The translations under genes were made by a program, and so were the position numbers. A stretch of 64,000 nucleotides of DNA from a virus: IMG/VR virus record IMGVR_UViG_3300031753_000002, positions 22,785 to 86,784 of that record; one strand, given 5' to 3'. This document shows, one piece after another, positions 35,252 through 43,181 of the stretch. Below the pieces are notes generated by a model, which had not been told where the DNA came from, made no database searches, and was given only the letters and a program-made list of their open reading frames with translations. Each line of letters starts with the position of its first letter. Position 1 is the stretch's first letter.

Positions 35252-36169
35252 ATGACTCAAACCACAATTTTCTGCGTTCAAGACCGCAGTGGGACCTCGG
35301 CTCAACTCGTAATGGCTTCGGCGATGCCTCACCCCATCGCCGTCGGCGACACGGGCGTCTATGCTGGTACGGATTCCGTTGATGACATTGGACAAGGCGT
35401 TACCGACACTCCGGTATCGCTCGCATTCACGGTTGGGCAGATTCTAGACCCGCTTAACTTTGGCATATACACCAAGGCCGCGTTAGCCTCGGGATGGCCA
35501 CCGTCCGGCGTCGTAACGTGGAAGACTGGAGCTAACACGACCTCACCAAACACATCGTCCATTATTCAGATGGTCCCAGCGAATGCGTATATAACTGTGG
35601 CGTTTCTCAAGGAATACCATGCGAGCCGAGGTAATGCTCTCGGGTTCCCGCTCACATCGGCTGCGCAAGCGGCCATCGTTCAATCGAGTGATTATATAGA
35701 CCAGCGTTACCGGTTCAAGGGCATTAAGCTACTTCAATTTCTTACAAACCCAACGCTCGATCCTATGTTGCCATTTATAGACCCGTGGCTTTCACCTTTC
35801 GGGTTTGCGCAGATGAATTTTTTCACTCCGAGCACTACGCAGCAACACACAGAATGGCCGCGACAGGGCGTCGTCGATTGGAGTGGAGATTCGGTCTATG
35901 ACGTGCCCAAGGCTGTCAAGTTCGCATGCGCCGAGCTTGCCTTTCGAGTCCTCGCCGGCACCATCTTGATGCCGGATTATGATCCAAACGTCTCATCTGG
36001 GGGCGGAGTCATTCAAACTCGGACAGAAGATGTGGGGCCGATTCGAACAACTTACACGTATGATACCAAATTCGGTCTTGGCTTCTTCCCGGACTTTCCG
36101 CAAGTTACCCGGATGCTGTCCAGCGCGGGCCTTTTGGTCGCGGCCGGCGGCCGGACAATTATCCGCTGA
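35252..36169 (+). CDS. Head-tail connector (DnaT-like fold) with extra N-terminal domain
   Basis: Residues 1-105 are a strand-rich domain. From about residue 110 the sequence (PANAYITVAFLKEYHASRGN, AIVQSSDYIDQRYRFKGIKL, EWPRQGVVDWSG, PKAVKFACAELAFRVLAG) matches the DnaT-like head-completion adaptor that docks under the portal. The position fits. The N-terminal addition is not typical of the family and may decorate the neck. Confidence 0.65.
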   Translation: MTQTTIFCVQDRSGTSAQLVMASAMPHPIAVGDTGVYAGTDSVDDIGQGVTDTPVSLAFTVGQILDPLNFGIYTKAALASGWPPSGVVTWKTGANTTSPNTSSIIQMVPANAYITVAFLKEYHASRGNALGFPLTSAAQAAIVQSSDYIDQRYRFKGIKLLQFLTNPTLDPMLPFIDPWLSPFGFAQMNFFTPSTTQQHTEWPRQGVVDWSGDSVYDVPKAVKFACAELAFRVLAGTILMPDYDPNVSSGGGVIQTRTEDVGPIRTTYTYDTKFGLGFFPDFPQVTRMLSSAGLLVAAGGRTIIR

Positions 36170-36175
36170 CCCGGA

Positions 36176-36190
36176 TAAAAGGCCGGTTGC
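36176..36190 (+). repeat. 15-bp motif copy 5
   Basis: TAAAAGGCCGGTTGC, seven bases after a stop and 24 bases before the next start. Confidence 0.7.
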
Positions 36191-36214
36191 GCCATTAACC
36201 ATATGGGGCTAGAC

Positions 36215-36583
36215 ATGGCAGGATTCAACTACCTGGGTACACGGGCGACAGCGGACAAGTTGATCAAACGGTTCGGTATGAAGGCAGCCCTTCGCCGAGC
36301 CGGCGACACCCCAACGGATCGTGAGTGCTGGGTATGCATCTATGACTACATGCCGAGCGACAAAGCGACGGCGCTAGCGAACCCGACCGACCGCAAAGTC
36401 ATCATGTCGGTAGGACTAGGCGCGGTGCTCAATGAGCCGCCCGACAACGAGAAGGACCAGCTTGTGACGTTTATCCAGCCGGCAGGCACGGTTCAAAACG
36501 AGGTTCTGCCGTTCACATGCCCTCCGAAGCCGTTCGCCCCAGCGGGGGTTAATGTGCTTTGGGAGTTCACCGTTCGGCGTTAA
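36215..36583 (+). CDS. Hypothetical head-closure-like protein, 122 aa
   Basis: I choose ATG 36215 because GGGG lies just ahead; the ATG four codons upstream has no site. The start MAGFNYLGTRATADKLIKRF continues GMKAALRRAGDTPTDREC and beta strands with a C-terminal LWEFTVRR, the general pattern of the small head-closure or stopper proteins that follow the adaptor. The family call is from position and length. Confidence 0.5.
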   Translation: MAGFNYLGTRATADKLIKRFGMKAALRRAGDTPTDRECWVCIYDYMPSDKATALANPTDRKVIMSVGLGAVLNEPPDNEKDQLVTFIQPAGTVQNEVLPFTCPPKPFAPAGVNVLWEFTVRR

Positions 36584-36953
36584 GATAGGAGACCGCGCGC
36601 ATCAGAGATTCGGCGTCATCGCCAAGCAGCCCCAAACCGGCATTGCAGTTGCGACAAAGCCATCCTCGAAACCGTCCGGTAACATGGTCATGATCTATGC
36701 AAAGCACCGCCCTCTTGTGGCAAAGCTCGCAACAGCCATCTTCGGGCGGGGAGCGAAGCGTGCTTTCATCGAGCAATGCATGCCCTTCATTAAGGGCACG
36801 CCTCTGAATTGCGGCCACTCGTATCTTGACTCGGTTTATGGTCTGGTACGTATGATTTTTGGCGCGACCACGGGGCGTCTTCCCGTAGTCGCTTTGGCTC
36901 TTTCGAATGCGGTCGGGATGGCGCGCTTTGTATCGAGTATGCCGTTCGGACAT
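36567..36953 (-). CDS. EndoVII-type endonuclease on the opposite strand
   Basis: The 128-residue protein has a basic N-terminus (ERHTRYKARHPDRIRKSQSD) and the complete EndoVII core CCELCHK, CIDHDHVTGRFRGWLC, NCNAGLGLLGDDAESL. All zinc Cys and the catalytic His/Asp are present. It is antisense to the late genes and overlaps the end of the previous one by 17 bases, as expected for an inserted homing endonuclease. It shares HVTGxFRGWxC with the 15529 gene. Confidence 0.85.
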   Translation of the reverse strand: MSERHTRYKARHPDRIRKSQSDYGKTPRGRAKNHTYQTINRVKIRVAAIQRRALNEGHALLDESTLRSPPEDGCCELCHKRAVLCIDHDHVTGRFRGWLCRNCNAGLGLLGDDAESLMRAVSYLNAER

Positions 36954-36991
36954 GCTGCATTCTACATGGTCGGCTTGGGGCGGTCAAGCCG

Positions 36992-37498
36992 ATGACAACA
37001 ATTCGCGACCGCCGTGAGGAAATTTTGGAACGACTCGACGCGCTTCTCGCCGGAACGACGATCATGTTGTCGAGTGGAACAATACCAGCCGGGAACTACG
37101 TGCACAATCGCAACGAGCTTCCGGCGTCCTTGGTGCCGGGGATCATTCTTCTGGACGGGGACGAAACGAATGACACCCGCCTAACGCGGGCACCGGGGCT
37201 GCAACAGGGTCAAGTGCCGACGCAGTTGGTCAAGATGACCCCGGAGATTTATGTGGTTCTCGACGTGCGAAAGCCCTTGAACCTCAATGTAGGAGCGGAC
37301 TTGAACTTGGCGCGACGTGTAATCCTGGCGGCCATTCTGCCGGACCCGTCCTTACAGGCCAGTGTGGGCGCCAACGGGAACATCGTGTACGACGGATGCG
37401 TCACAGACCTCGCACGCAACCGCCAAATGCAAGGGCAACTCGGGATAAGCATCACGTTCACTTATCCACTGCTTCCTTGGGAAACTGTCGGCCAATAG
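36992..37498 (+). CDS. Tail terminator-like protein, 168 aa
   Basis: The protein starts TTIRDRREEILERLDALLAG with an N-terminal helix, then beta strands (SLVPGIILLDGDETNDTRLT, KMTPEIYVVLDVRKPLNLNV) and VGANGNIVYDGCVTDL. This helix-then-sheet pattern and its place just before the tail tube gene match tail terminator proteins, which cap the tail and join it to the head. The assignment rests on position and pattern. Confidence 0.55.
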   Translation: MTTIRDRREEILERLDALLAGTTIMLSSGTIPAGNYVHNRNELPASLVPGIILLDGDETNDTRLTRAPGLQQGQVPTQLVKMTPEIYVVLDVRKPLNLNVGADLNLARRVILAAILPDPSLQASVGANGNIVYDGCVTDLARNRQMQGQLGISITFTYPLLPWETVGQ

Positions 37499-37507
37499 GA
37501 GTGTTCC

Positions 37508-38077
37508 ATGCCCCAAAATTCCAATCGGCTTGTAGAGGGCAGCCTTACCAGTCCTAATATCGGAAATTATTACATCGGCAAAGGCGCGGTGTGGATCAAG
37601 GTGCTCGGCGAGACCGTGTTCACGCACGCTGGAAACTGCCCGATATTCGAATTCATGGCGAAGGTCACGCAGCTTGATCACTACAGTTCGATGACCGGCG
37701 TCAAGGTAAAAGATTTCGTGGCCGTGACCGAACTTTCAGGCACGCTGACCATGGTGCTTGAAGAATTGACTGCACGCAATGTCGGCTTCGGATTGCTTGG
37801 CCTGCCGTACGGCGGCCCATCCCCGGCTCAAGAGGAAATCGACATTTTCGCGAATCCGGTCATTTACGCGGCAATTCAGTTCATCGGCGCCAACGATATC
37901 GGCCCGGTGTGGACTGTCCATTTTCCGCTTGTGAAGCTGTCGCCGAACAAGGCCCTCAGCCTAATCGGCAACACGTGGGGTACCGTTGATCTCGAAGGCG
38001 ACGTGCTCTTTGACCACACGACAGGCACCTTCGGACAAGCCTACGTGTCCTTGCCGACCTCGCCGGTCCCGGACTAA
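37508..38077 (+). CDS. Major tail tube protein
   Basis: The 189-residue protein (SNRLVEGSLTSPNIGNYYIG, KGAVWIKVLGETVFTHAGNC, SSMTGVKVKDFVAVTELSGT) is strand-rich and located between the tail terminator and the tail chaperones, the conserved position of the tail tube gene in siphoviruses. It would form stacked hexameric rings. A good GGAG site precedes ATG 37508. Confidence 0.7.
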   Translation: MPQNSNRLVEGSLTSPNIGNYYIGKGAVWIKVLGETVFTHAGNCPIFEFMAKVTQLDHYSSMTGVKVKDFVAVTELSGTLTMVLEELTARNVGFGLLGLPYGGPSPAQEEIDIFANPVIYAAIQFIGANDIGPVWTVHFPLVKLSPNKALSLIGNTWGTVDLEGDVLFDHTTGTFGQAYVSLPTSPVPD

Positions 38078-38311
38078 ACTAGCGTCTGCGTATATGTTGA
38101 CGTTATGCGCGTTTTCGTATAGAGCGAATCATGTCGCGTCGCCATTCGCCCTATTCGCAAGCAGCTTATTCTCGGGCCAAATAGAAAACCCGAGCCATCT
38201 TGCATGAATTCCGCAAGGACGGGTGCGCAACATGCGGGGAGCGCGGTGCGGGCGTTCGATTCGTCCCGCCGGCTCTCCCTTTTATCTGCAACTCCCAAAC
38301 GAGGCCCCCAA
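38078..38311 (+). other. 234-bp gap with a T-arm-like hairpin
   Basis: No gene is seen. The notable element is GCGGGCG-TTCGATT-CGTCCCGC (38248-38269), a stem with one bulged T and a 7-base loop identical in type to a tRNA T arm. Upstream, 38193-38199 (GAGCCAT) can pair partly with CCGGCTC after it, but no D or anticodon arm is evident. Its role is unknown. Confidence 0.3.
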
Positions 38312-38785
38312 ATGGCAAAGGAACAAGGTCTTAGCTTGCTCGATATCGGCGTTCCTACTGAGCAAATCATGATCGGCAACCGACCCCTGAGAGTGACTGG
38401 AATCGCGGCTGAAGATGTGTTCGCTCTGTTTCAGCGCTTCCCCGAGGTCCAAGCATTGATCGGAGGCCGCGTGAAGCTTTCCGACTTAGCGACGACAGCC
38501 CCCGAGGCTCTCTCCGCCGTAATCGCGGCCGGCTCCGGAAATCCCGGCGATGAGGCGGCCGAAGCAATTGCCCGCCGCCTCCCGGTCGAAGCACAACTCG
38601 ATATCCTTGAGGCGATCGGGAGGCTCACATTCAAGAGTGGCTTCGGCCCTTTCGTCGAGAGAGTGATAGTTCTCGCCAACGTAGTCGCCTCCGCAAACTT
38701 TGGAAGGGCGCCGGATATGAACTCGCCGCCTCAATCGAAGCCCTCATTGCCACCGGATTCGACTACCGAACCGTCTGGTCCTTGA
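38312..38785 (+). CDS. Tail assembly chaperone, short form (G-like)
   Basis: The 157-residue protein (QGLSLLDIGVPTEQIMIGNR, DVFALFQRFPEVQALIGGRV) lies between the tail tube and tape measure genes, where G-type chaperones occur. It wraps the tape measure during tail assembly. Its gene contains a slippery heptamer for a longer GT-like product. ATG 38312 follows GAGG. Confidence 0.7.
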   Translation: MAKEQGLSLLDIGVPTEQIMIGNRPLRVTGIAAEDVFALFQRFPEVQALIGGRVKLSDLATTAPEALSAVIAAGSGNPGDEAAEAIARRLPVEAQLDILEAIGRLTFKSGFGPFVERVIVLANVVASANFGRAPDMNSPPQSKPSLPPDSTTEPSGP

Positions 38786-38934
38786 CGCCCCGTCAGATTG
38801 CTGCATACCTTTTTCTGTCGGAACGTCGGCGCGAACGCGAGAATTACGCGGCTCTTGCTATCGCCGCGCTAGGGGCAAGTGGGGACGGAAAACAGATTCA
38901 GAAGCAGCTTGATGAATGGGAAAAACAACAATGA
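38312..38934 (+). CDS. Tail assembly chaperone, -1 frameshift product (GT-like)
   Basis: A second frame, open from the slippery site to TGA 38934, encodes AASIEALIATGFDYRTVWSL and TPRQIAAYLFLSERRREREN, typical of T-type extensions. It has no own start. It lies in the -1 frame relative to the upstream gene, and the heptamer C-CCT-TTC (38647-38653) is in the correct phase. The fusion would have 207 residues. The extension binds tail tube subunits in other phages. Confidence 0.7.
38647..38653 (+). promoter_or_regulatory. -1 ribosomal frameshift slippery heptamer
   Basis: CCCTTTC is read as CCT TTC in the G frame and CCC TTT in the T frame, an X-XXY-YYZ arrangement. The T frame stays open from here for 95 codons. 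Confidence 0.6.
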
Positions 38935-39395
38935 CGCGGAGAAAAGTCTGGCCTCGGTTATTGTTCAATGAACACCGATGCGCCGCCCGAAAGCGCGGTA
39001 TAGATTTTTATTTAACATTCACAGAATGGTGGAAGATTTGGCAGGATTCCGGTCACTGGAACGACCGCGGGATTTACTTAGGACAGTATGTGATGGCGCG
39101 GCCCGGAGATTCCGGCCCTTACGCAATCGAAAATGTGAAGATCATAACCTGTTCTGAAAATCATTCGGAGGGAAATCTAGGACACCACCGCTCTACCCTC
39201 GCAATGGCGAAAGCTCAACAAGGGATGAAGCGCCCACTAAAAGCACGTCAACATATGTCTGAAGCACAACGCCGCCGTTGGGCATCACCTGCGGCTCGAC
39301 AAGAATCTTCAATAATCCAGCGCGGTAAGAAACGATCCGCTGAAACTCGTCAACGAATGGTAGCCGCCTGGGTTGAACGAAGGGCAGCCCTATGA
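38931..39395 (+). CDS. Homing endonuclease with NUMOD3-like C-terminus, 154 aa
   Basis: ATG 38931 overlaps the chaperone TGA (ATGA); an in-frame ATG at 38916 is less likely. The N-terminal part (LTFTEWWKIWQDSGHWNDRG, ARPGDSGPYAIENVKIITCS, NHSEGN) fits an HNH variant of phage homing enzymes. The C-terminal half holds two copies of a DNA-binding helix (MKRPLKARQHMSEAQRRRW, GKKRSAETRQRM), as in NUMOD3 repeats. It interrupts the conserved chaperone-to-tape-measure order. Confidence 0.7.
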   Translation: MTRRKVWPRLLFNEHRCAARKRGIDFYLTFTEWWKIWQDSGHWNDRGIYLGQYVMARPGDSGPYAIENVKIITCSENHSEGNLGHHRSTLAMAKAQQGMKRPLKARQHMSEAQRRRWASPAARQESSIIQRGKKRSAETRQRMVAAWVERRAAL

Positions 39396-39919
39396 GGTTC
39401 ATCGTTTCCAAAGCCGCCGCCCCAAAGTTCAAGCAGAACCTAGCTGGTCTCGCCGACCGTTTTGAACAAGCCCTGATCACGGCCGCCAATATGGCCGCGA
39501 GCATGATCGAAGCGGGCGCTCGCGCCAGCATTGCTCAAGCCGGAAATTTCGGCGGATCATGGATATCGGGATTACAGGTACGGGTCGAAGGGTCGCTCCA
39601 AAACATGCGCATAAGCATGACCCATGAAGACCCTCGCGTTGCGATCTTCGAAACCGGGGGAGAGATACACGGTAATCCGCTTTTATGGATTCCCATCAGC
39701 GGCACCGATGCTGCGGGCCGATCGGCGTCAAGCTACGGCGGCCTGTATTCCGGCAATCCGCCCGGTCATCCGCCGTTGCTATTCTCTATCAGCGATCGGC
39801 AACCAAAGTATTTTGGTATAAGTCGCGTCATCATCCCGCAAAAATTCTTCTTGCGAGAACGGCAAATGGAGGTCATGAGCAATTTTCGCTCGATCTTCGA
39901 AACGGCATTTAGAGGCTGA
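39392..39919 (+). CDS. Minor tail or connector protein (DUF6441-like), 175 aa
   Basis: ATGA overlap with the homing gene. A helical N-terminus (KFKQNLAGLADRFEQALITA) precedes strand-rich sequence with FETGGEIHGNPLLWIPISGT, a pattern seen in phage proteins of the DUF6441 type located beside tape measure genes. The C-terminus (EVMSNFRSIFETAFRG) is amphipathic. The family call is from memory of the pattern. Confidence 0.5.
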   Translation: MRFIVSKAAAPKFKQNLAGLADRFEQALITAANMAASMIEAGARASIAQAGNFGGSWISGLQVRVEGSLQNMRISMTHEDPRVAIFETGGEIHGNPLLWIPISGTDAAGRSASSYGGLYSGNPPGHPPLLFSISDRQPKYFGISRVIIPQKFFLRERQMEVMSNFRSIFETAFRG

Positions 39920-39921
39920 TC

Positions 39922-42102
39922 ATGGCCGGCTTGGAAGACGTTATCCAAGGTATAGGCATCGAAGGTGGCACCGAGGTTCTCGAAACGTTGCGGCGTATCG
40001 AGGAAACCGGCGTACGCACTTTCGAGAACATTGCGCAGGCAGCGGAAGCCGGCGGCGGAGGCTTGGAGAAATTCGAGTTGGTGGTTGCCGGCATTGAAGC
40101 CGCCATGGGGGTCGCCGCGGGCGCAGCGCTCCTATTTGTTGAGTCGCAAGATCGCCTTATACAGCGCCTCAGCGCTTTGAGCGAGGCGTTCGGCGGATCG
40201 ATAGATCAAATTGAAGGTATCAAGGAAGCCTTTGCGTCGATCGGCGTCGGCGGGCAGATGTTGGAACGGTCCTTGAACCGATTGGCGATAAGCATCGGCC
40301 AGCAATGGGCTGAAATCCAGCGAGAAATGAGTGGGGCGGCCGACGTACAAGAACGCGACATGATGCGAGTGCAAGAGGCAGCTTTGGGCCTCGAAAAGGC
40401 TTATGATCGGGTTCAGGAAGCCGCAACCTCAGCGGCTCAAACGTCCGCCCACGACGCGCTGTCGCAGCGCGGTGCCGCGCTCGCACTTGAGGCGGCGCAA
40501 AATAAATTGTACGAAACTCCCGGTGCGAAAAAGTACGGGGATGTTGCATCGAAAGCCGCGAAAGAGGAACTGCAATATAAGCAGGATAGCTTCGCTGTTG
40601 ACAAAGCGATCCAGGCCGTCGCCGATGCGAACCTGAAATCGGCAGAGGACTCACACAAAGCGATGATGGCGCAGAAGGAAGCTGCGCTTGGGCTCAAGAA
40701 AGCGAGGGAGGCCGAAGCTGAGGCAGCGGATAAACAGCGTGAGGACGACCTTAAGAACCTTCCGAAGATTGCCGAGAAGGTGGACCAAATTTCCAAAGGC
40801 TACGGGAACATAAAAGACGGCCTTGATCTCAGTTTGGTGCCCGCGCAGAAATTGGCGCAAGCAGTCATTCAATCGGCGTCGGCGGGAGGCGAGAAGCCGA
40901 CTGGCCTCCAAGTCTTCACGAAGATGACGGAACTGTTCCATCAACTCGGCAATTCCGCCGATGATATGAGCATCAAGATGGAACTGGTCCAGCGCCTCAT
41001 GGGCGCCGGTTTCCGGGCGGGCACGTCTTCGGCTTCGGAGTTGGTCGCGGCCATTAGCAAAGGGCCGGAAGCAATCGAGGCGATGGTAGAGAAGGCGAAG
41101 AATTCCGCATTCGCGTTGTCGGGGGCGAACGTCACCGCTGCAAAAGATACGGTCTCGGCATGGGCGAGTTTCGGCGCCGAAATGGACCGAGTTCAAAACA
41201 AAATTTCGGCTGAACTGTCCCCTGCGGCAACCAGATTTCTAAAGTTAATCACGGAAGCATTTGAAACCGATACTATGAAGGATTTCATCAGCGGTCTTGC
41301 CGCGATTAAGGTCTTTATAAGCGATGCCATAGACGGTTTGGCGGCCTTGGACAAATGGCTTTCTGCGGCTTTTGAGCCGAACAAGAGTTCGGGCATTAAG
41401 GTTGCCCTTGAAACACTCTCAACTTTGGCCCTTGGATTTCTCTCCCCTTGGATCGCCATCCCGATCGCGATTGCCCTTGTTGTAACCGCGATGGGGACTG
41501 TCGTCAACAACGCTGGCAAAATTAAAGAAGCCTTTGATGATATCTACAAGGGGAGTTGGATCGAGCAAATAGTCAACGGGTTTGGAGTAATCGTCGGATG
41601 GATCATGAAGGCAGTAAGCGCGGCATACGAACTTGGAAAAGCTCTTGCGTCCATCGGCGCGGCCCCGGCGCTTAATAATGCCAATCCCGGAACTCCGGTA
41701 CAGCAACGGAATGCTGGACTCACTCCTAGCGCTGAAGCCGGGCTTTCGGGCTTCGCATCCGGCGGCCCGGTGCGCGGCCCCGGCACCGGAACAAGCGACA
41801 GCATTCTCGGTCGCTTGTCAGCCGGCGAATTCGTGGTCACGGCAGACGGCCATAACCTGAGTGAGGCCATCAACTATTTCGGCGCGAAACTCTCCGGCTT
41901 CGCCATGGGTGGCCCGGTGTTGGCTCCGATACGTTCGGCCGGCGCTGCCGGGGGCAAGAGCGGATCGATTTTGAACTTGACGATTGACGGACACCACTTT
42001 AACGGCCTTCACGCCCCGGCCGACGTAGCTTCGAAGCTCGCGACGTTCGCAATTCAGCGGCAAACGGCTTCAACCGGAAGGAAACCGTCATGGGTCAGCT
42101 AG
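39922..42102 (+). CDS. Tail tape measure protein
   Basis: The 726-residue protein is mostly alpha-helical, with Ala and Lys-rich coiled regions (residues 130-300). Two hydrophobic segments lie at about residues 495-525 (LGFLSPWIAIPIAIALVVTA) and 548-575. The Gly-rich end contains SDSILGRLSAGEFVVTADGH, the conserved tape measure C-terminal motif. Tail length is roughly 0.15 nm per residue, so about 110 nm would be expected. It also has membrane-active segments that help DNA entry. Confidence 0.9.
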   Translation: MAGLEDVIQGIGIEGGTEVLETLRRIEETGVRTFENIAQAAEAGGGGLEKFELVVAGIEAAMGVAAGAALLFVESQDRLIQRLSALSEAFGGSIDQIEGIKEAFASIGVGGQMLERSLNRLAISIGQQWAEIQREMSGAADVQERDMMRVQEAALGLEKAYDRVQEAATSAAQTSAHDALSQRGAALALEAAQNKLYETPGAKKYGDVASKAAKEELQYKQDSFAVDKAIQAVADANLKSAEDSHKAMMAQKEAALGLKKAREAEAEAADKQREDDLKNLPKIAEKVDQISKGYGNIKDGLDLSLVPAQKLAQAVIQSASAGGEKPTGLQVFTKMTELFHQLGNSADDMSIKMELVQRLMGAGFRAGTSSASELVAAISKGPEAIEAMVEKAKNSAFALSGANVTAAKDTVSAWASFGAEMDRVQNKISAELSPAATRFLKLITEAFETDTMKDFISGLAAIKVFISDAIDGLAALDKWLSAAFEPNKSSGIKVALETLSTLALGFLSPWIAIPIAIALVVTAMGTVVNNAGKIKEAFDDIYKGSWIEQIVNGFGVIVGWIMKAVSAAYELGKALASIGAAPALNNANPGTPVQQRNAGLTPSAEAGLSGFASGGPVRGPGTGTSDSILGRLSAGEFVVTADGHNLSEAINYFGAKLSGFAMGGPVLAPIRSAGAAGGKSGSILNLTIDGHHFNGLHAPADVASKLATFAIQRQTASTGRKPSWVS

Positions 42103-42551
42103 AGAACACCCTGCCGGCAGGTAGCGATACGCTCTTGGTCATCTCGGGTCTCGGCGGGTTTCAATATCAGGCGCGCGGTCTCACGCAGACGCTTGAGGTT
42201 ATCAAGCAGGCGTCGCAGCAAGAGCGCACGATCAATGGCGTGCTGATTGATATCTCCAATCCGATCTTCCGCAAGTACGGGAGTAAGATAACATGCACGG
42301 ACGTTGACGCTCCGCCGCTCGACGGCCTGTACCCCGGCGATACCGTCACAGTTCTGTGTGCGGCGTCGTTCTGCTTCCTCAACGGCAACCCAGGCTCGCC
42401 ATTTCGTACCGTTGTCAGCGGGTCGGAATATGTGCAAGGGCACTACACGTTCTATCGGCCTGTCCTCACGATGATGGTCATGACCCTACATGAGCATTTC
42501 GATGAATGGAAATGCGCCATGAGTTGGGAACTTGATCTTGAAGAAATCTAA
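42090..42551 (+). CDS. Tail protein, 153 aa
   Basis: Starts inside the end of the tape measure gene. The sequence is strand-rich (DTLLVISGLGGFQYQARGLT, LDGLYPGDTVTVLCAASFCF, YTFYRPVLTMMVMTLHEHFD) and ends ELDLEEI. Its place after the tape measure fits a distal tail or tail-tip component. No precise family is recognised. Confidence 0.65.
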   Translation: MGQLENTLPAGSDTLLVISGLGGFQYQARGLTQTLEVIKQASQQERTINGVLIDISNPIFRKYGSKITCTDVDAPPLDGLYPGDTVTVLCAASFCFLNGNPGSPFRTVVSGSEYVQGHYTFYRPVLTMMVMTLHEHFDEWKCAMSWELDLEEI

Positions 42552-42558
42552 ACCAGCA

Positions 42559-42666
42559 ATGCGTCCGGCCAAAGCGGCTCGCATTCTCAAGACTCGGCAA
42601 GCGAAGATCGCGTTTGCAAAACGAGTCAGTGAAGCCCTTATTCTCATACTTACGAGGAAGCTGTGA
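42559..42666 (+). CDS. Basic mini-protein, 35 aa
   Basis: ATG 42559 encodes MRPAKAARILKTRQAKIAFA and KRVSEALILILTRKL, a basic amphipathic helix with a hydrophobic end. Its TGA overlaps the next GTG start (GTGA). A TTG at 42538 could extend it. Translation is uncertain. Confidence 0.4.
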   Translation: MRPAKAARILKTRQAKIAFAKRVSEALILILTRKL

Positions 42667-43181
42667 CCACCTTGATACCGAAAACTCGCGCAGAAGCGCA
42701 CCAAAGCGGCGCTACTCGGTATTTCACTGGAAATCCGTGTCCGCATGGTCATGTATGCGATCGACTTACAGCTAATGCAACTTGCGTTGATTGTCAGAAC
42801 CTTAAAAACGGGCGTCGCTATGCGGAAAATCAAGCATATCGTGAGCGCACTCTCGTTGCACGTGCGATAGCATACGAAGCTAACCCGCAAAAATTCATTA
42901 ATCTATCTCGACAGCAATACATGGAGGACCCTGAGCCAACTAAGATGCGCGCTCGCGCGCAAGATGCCAATCGAAGAGCCGCAGCTTGGGGTCTTCCAGG
43001 AGTTTTGACTGCGGCCGATGTACGCTTGATTCTAGCTAAGCCGTGTCCGTGCGGAGCGCCGTCAAACGATATCGCCCATAAAATTCCATTTTCATGGGGT
43101 GGTCCGAACACTGTAGAAAATATTCAAGGATTGTGTGAGCCGTGTCACGTTCAAAAAACTAATTTGGAAAGACAGCCATGA
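42663..43181 (+). CDS. HNH homing endonuclease, 172 aa, GTG start
   Basis: GTG 42663 overlaps the preceding stop. The N-terminal zinc-finger-like part (NPCPHGHVCDRLTANATCVD, CQNLKNGRRYAENQ) is followed by a C-terminal HNH domain: CPCGAPSNDIAHKIPFSWGG, NTVENIQGLCEPCHVQK. The HK, N and CxxCH residues form the catalytic site and zinc site. It is inserted between tail genes and is more AT-rich than they are. Confidence 0.8.
   Translation: MTTLIPKTRAEAHQSGATRYFTGNPCPHGHVCDRLTANATCVDCQNLKNGRRYAENQAYRERTLVARAIAYEANPQKFINLSRQQYMEDPEPTKMRARAQDANRRAAAWGLPGVLTAADVRLILAKPCPCGAPSNDIAHKIPFSWGGPNTVENIQGLCEPCHVQKTNLERQP

Noticed and set aside
36552-36995. Rightward open frame opposite the EndoVII gene
   Set aside because: It is the shadow of a complete EndoVII gene on the minus strand, with low-quality protein sequence.
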